Below are positions 62,717-64,000 of a stretch of DNA of 64,000 bases, piece by piece. A model generated the notes under the pieces. That model worked only from the letters and a program-made list of their open reading frames with translations, had not been told where the DNA came from and did no database searches. The DNA lies in contig NZ_FMAG01000002.1 of NCBI RefSeq assembly GCF_900094585.1, positions 698,007-762,006 on the forward strand, in the 5' to 3' direction. The translations under genes and the position numbers were made by a program. Numbering within the stretch: the first letter of the stretch is position 1; each line of letters starts with the position of its first letter. This DNA comes from Martinezella multihospitum. Lineage in GTDB: Bacteria; Pseudomonadota; Alphaproteobacteria; Rhizobiales; Rhizobiaceae.

Positions 62717-63139
62717 ATGGCGATTGAACGTACTTTCTCGATGATCAAGCCGGATGCGACGAAGCGCAACCTCACCGGCGCCATCACCAAGGTTTTTGAA
62801 GACAACGGCCTGCGCGTCATCGCCTCCAAGCGCGTCTGGATGAGCAAGCGCGAAGCTGAAGGCTTCTACGCCGTTCACAAGGAACGTCCGTTCTTCGGCG
62901 AGCTCGTCGAAGGCATGACCTCCGGCCCGACCATCGTCCAGGTCCTGGAAGGCGAAGGCGCCATCCTGAAGAACCGCGAAATCATGGGCGCGACCAACCC
63001 GGCAAACGCTGCCGAAGGCACGATCCGCAAGACCTTCGCCCTGTCGATCGGTGAAAACTCGGTTCACGGCTCGGACGCTCCGGAAACGGCTGCCGTCGAA
63101 ATCGCCTACTGGTTCTCGGAAACCGAAATCGTCGGCTGA
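62717..63139 (+). CDS. ndk: Nucleoside diphosphate kinase
   Basis: The protein has 140 residues from [14 protein letters not shown], behind AAGGAATGGACCC; in-frame codons upstream are not part of it. The catalytic His117 lies in [11 protein letters not shown]. The enzyme balances nucleoside triphosphate pools by transferring phosphate through this histidine. It is monocistronic with a strong terminator. Confidence 0.98.
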   Translation: MAIERTFSMIKPDATKRNLTGAITKVFEDNGLRVIASKRVWMSKREAEGFYAVHKERPFFGELVEGMTSGPTIVQVLEGEGAILKNREIMGATNPANAAEGTIRKTFALSIGENSVHGSDAPETAAVEIAYWFSETEIVG

Positions 63140-63184
63140 ATCAGCCTTTCAGCGAAAGCGCTGAACGATTTGAAATGACTCATG

Positions 63185-63215
63185 AAAGCCGGGGTCTCGC
63201 ATCCCGGCTTTTTTC
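63185..63215 (+). terminator. Terminator of ndk
   Basis: A 7-bp AGCCGGG/CCCGGCT stem with a 9-base loop is followed by a run of six T, about 45 bases after the ndk stop. Confidence 0.93.
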
Positions 63216-63232
63216 ATTCTGGCGCAACAGAC

Positions 63233-63405
63233 TCCCTCTCCCTGCTTGCGGGGAGAGGGCTGGGGTGAGGGGCCGCGCGGGCTATCGACTGGGTAAAGAT
63301 TTGCGATTTATGTGGTCGAGAAGTGGCCTGCGGCTGCGGCTATTATTACCGTCTTCACAGACGGCCCCTCACCCCAACCCTCTCCCCGCAGGCGGGGAGA
63401 GGGGA
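63233..63405. repeat. Imperfect inverted repeat, rhizobial palindromic element
   Basis: Arms at 63233-63275 and 63362-63405 are near-perfect reverse complements of about 43 bases, with one indel and a few substitutions. Each arm itself contains a CTCTCCC...GGGGAGAG hairpin followed by GGGTGAGGGGCC. Together with the terminator it fills the 326-base gap between ndk and the last gene; I see no coding sequence there. Confidence 0.85.
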
Positions 63406-63465
63406 CTATCCCGCAAACGCCGCCTTCAAAGCCAAAAATATGTCTAGGCACTCGCTGCCACCCTT

Positions 63466-63987
63466 TCACGCAGGGCAGGCGGCATCATGTCCGTAATCGG
63501 CGCTGCCGTCGCCTTTGAAGACGTCCGGATTGGCTGTGTAGACCGGGCCGACGACGAGTGGTTTCGTCGGCAGCACGGTCTGGTCGAGATCGGATTTGAC
63601 CTCCGTCTTGATCGTCTGGATCGTCTTGTCGCTGGCATCGACCAGCTTGATCGAGACGGAATAGGGGCGATCCTTGCGGACGCAGCGCAGGTCCGGGCTT
63701 TCCAGCGTGATCTTGTCCCAGAATGTATAGATCTTCTGGTTGACAACAAGCGGATCGCCGCCGGCGGGATTTTCGAATTCGGCGATCGCCGTCGTCCCCT
63801 CGGGGATCGGGGCGATCTTCTTCAGCGTAATCATGTAGGTCGCGCTCGCCACGCGGTAATTGAACACGAAGAGGCGGCCGGTGAGCTGGGTCGGGCCTTC
63901 ATCGTCCTTTCTCTGGCAGCCGGCCAGAGAAAGGACGATGATGATCCCGGCACTCATCATTGTCAGCGTGATCTTTTTTATCGTCAT
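63466..63987 (-). CDS. Hypothetical lipoprotein
   Basis: The protein has 173 residues from MTIKKITLTMMSAGIIIVLS; AGGAGACTGCGCC precedes the ATG. The lipobox SLAGC gives lipidated Cys24. The mature protein is mostly beta (GRLFVFNYRVASATYMITL, IAEFENPAGGDPLVVNQKIYTF), with four further cysteine-poor strands and a DxGSADYGHDAACPA tail. It has no motif I recognise. A folded periplasmic or outer-membrane-attached domain is likely from the lipobox. It converges on ndk. Confidence 0.78.
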   Translation of the reverse strand: MTIKKITLTMMSAGIIIVLSLAGCQRKDDEGPTQLTGRLFVFNYRVASATYMITLKKIAPIPEGTTAIAEFENPAGGDPLVVNQKIYTFWDKITLESPDLRCVRKDRPYSVSIKLVDASDKTIQTIKTEVKSDLDQTVLPTKPLVVGPVYTANPDVFKGDGSADYGHDAACPA

Positions 63988-64000
63988 GGCGCAGTCTCCT

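Overview
The window looks like chromosomal sequence from an alphaproteobacterium of the Rhizobiaceae, most likely Rhizobium or a close relative. Supporting this are the high-GC, tightly packed genes, the order fabD-fabG-acpP-fabF-mltG-yicC-gmk, the block rsmA-pdxA-surA-like-lptD-lptG-lptF, a DUF2232 membrane gene between rpsR and rplI, citramalate synthase, and palindromic intergenic repeats of the rhizobial kind. I found no tRNA, rRNA, CRISPR array, prophage or insertion sequence. Most of the window is core genome. The species assignment is inference from gene order and protein resemblance.

Layout. 1-9740: phospholipid synthesis (pssA, psd), a periplasmic acid phosphatase, an Atm1-type ABC exporter, a large LysM envelope protein, a LOG-type nucleotide hydrolase, RarD and citramalate synthase. 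9770-12880: a compact accessory operon of a DUF559 endonuclease-like protein, three GFA-type zinc proteins in tandem and a proline iminopeptidase. Every junction in it overlaps, and a perfect 50-bp inverted repeat separates it from cysS. 12884-22730: cysS, an SDR, purF, cvpA, radA, a LysE exporter, alr and dnaB. 23080-26263: a MarR-MFS-HlyD drug-efflux operon. 26547-28995: ribosomal operon rpsF-rpsR-DUF2232-rplI with a recognisable promoter and a long leader. 29387-32572: a histidine phosphatase, a lower-GC secreted ClpP-fold/SH3 protein and an aldo/keto reductase. 32768-39467: fatty-acid synthesis genes, then mltG, yicC and gmk. 39470-48030: rsmA, pdxA and the LPS-export cluster, with a PAP2 phosphatase carrying a changed motif. 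48248-63987: pepA, holC, GrpB, a probable galactose dehydrogenase, a TRAP transporter whose binding protein lies apart from its permeases, a prolyl oligopeptidase, a lipoprotein polysaccharide deacetylase, an ABC-F protein, DinB, ndk and small lipoproteins.

How the genes fit together. Much of the window serves the envelope: membrane lipid (pssA/psd, acp and fab genes), LPS transport (lptD/F/G with a SurA-like chaperone), peptidoglycan (alr, mltG, LysM protein) and surface polysaccharide (deacetylase). The rest is housekeeping (dnaB, radA, holC, purF, ndk, gmk, ribosomal proteins) plus nutrient uptake and detoxification modules.

I see no clearly new defence or mobile system. The places that best repay a second look are the coupled triple-GFA operon and its 50-bp inverted repeat, the A-B-B-A-LysM protein, the secreted ClpP-like/SH3 protein, the SGE-variant PAP2 phosphatase beside lptF, and the operator-like repeats between the galactose dehydrogenase and TRAP permease genes.
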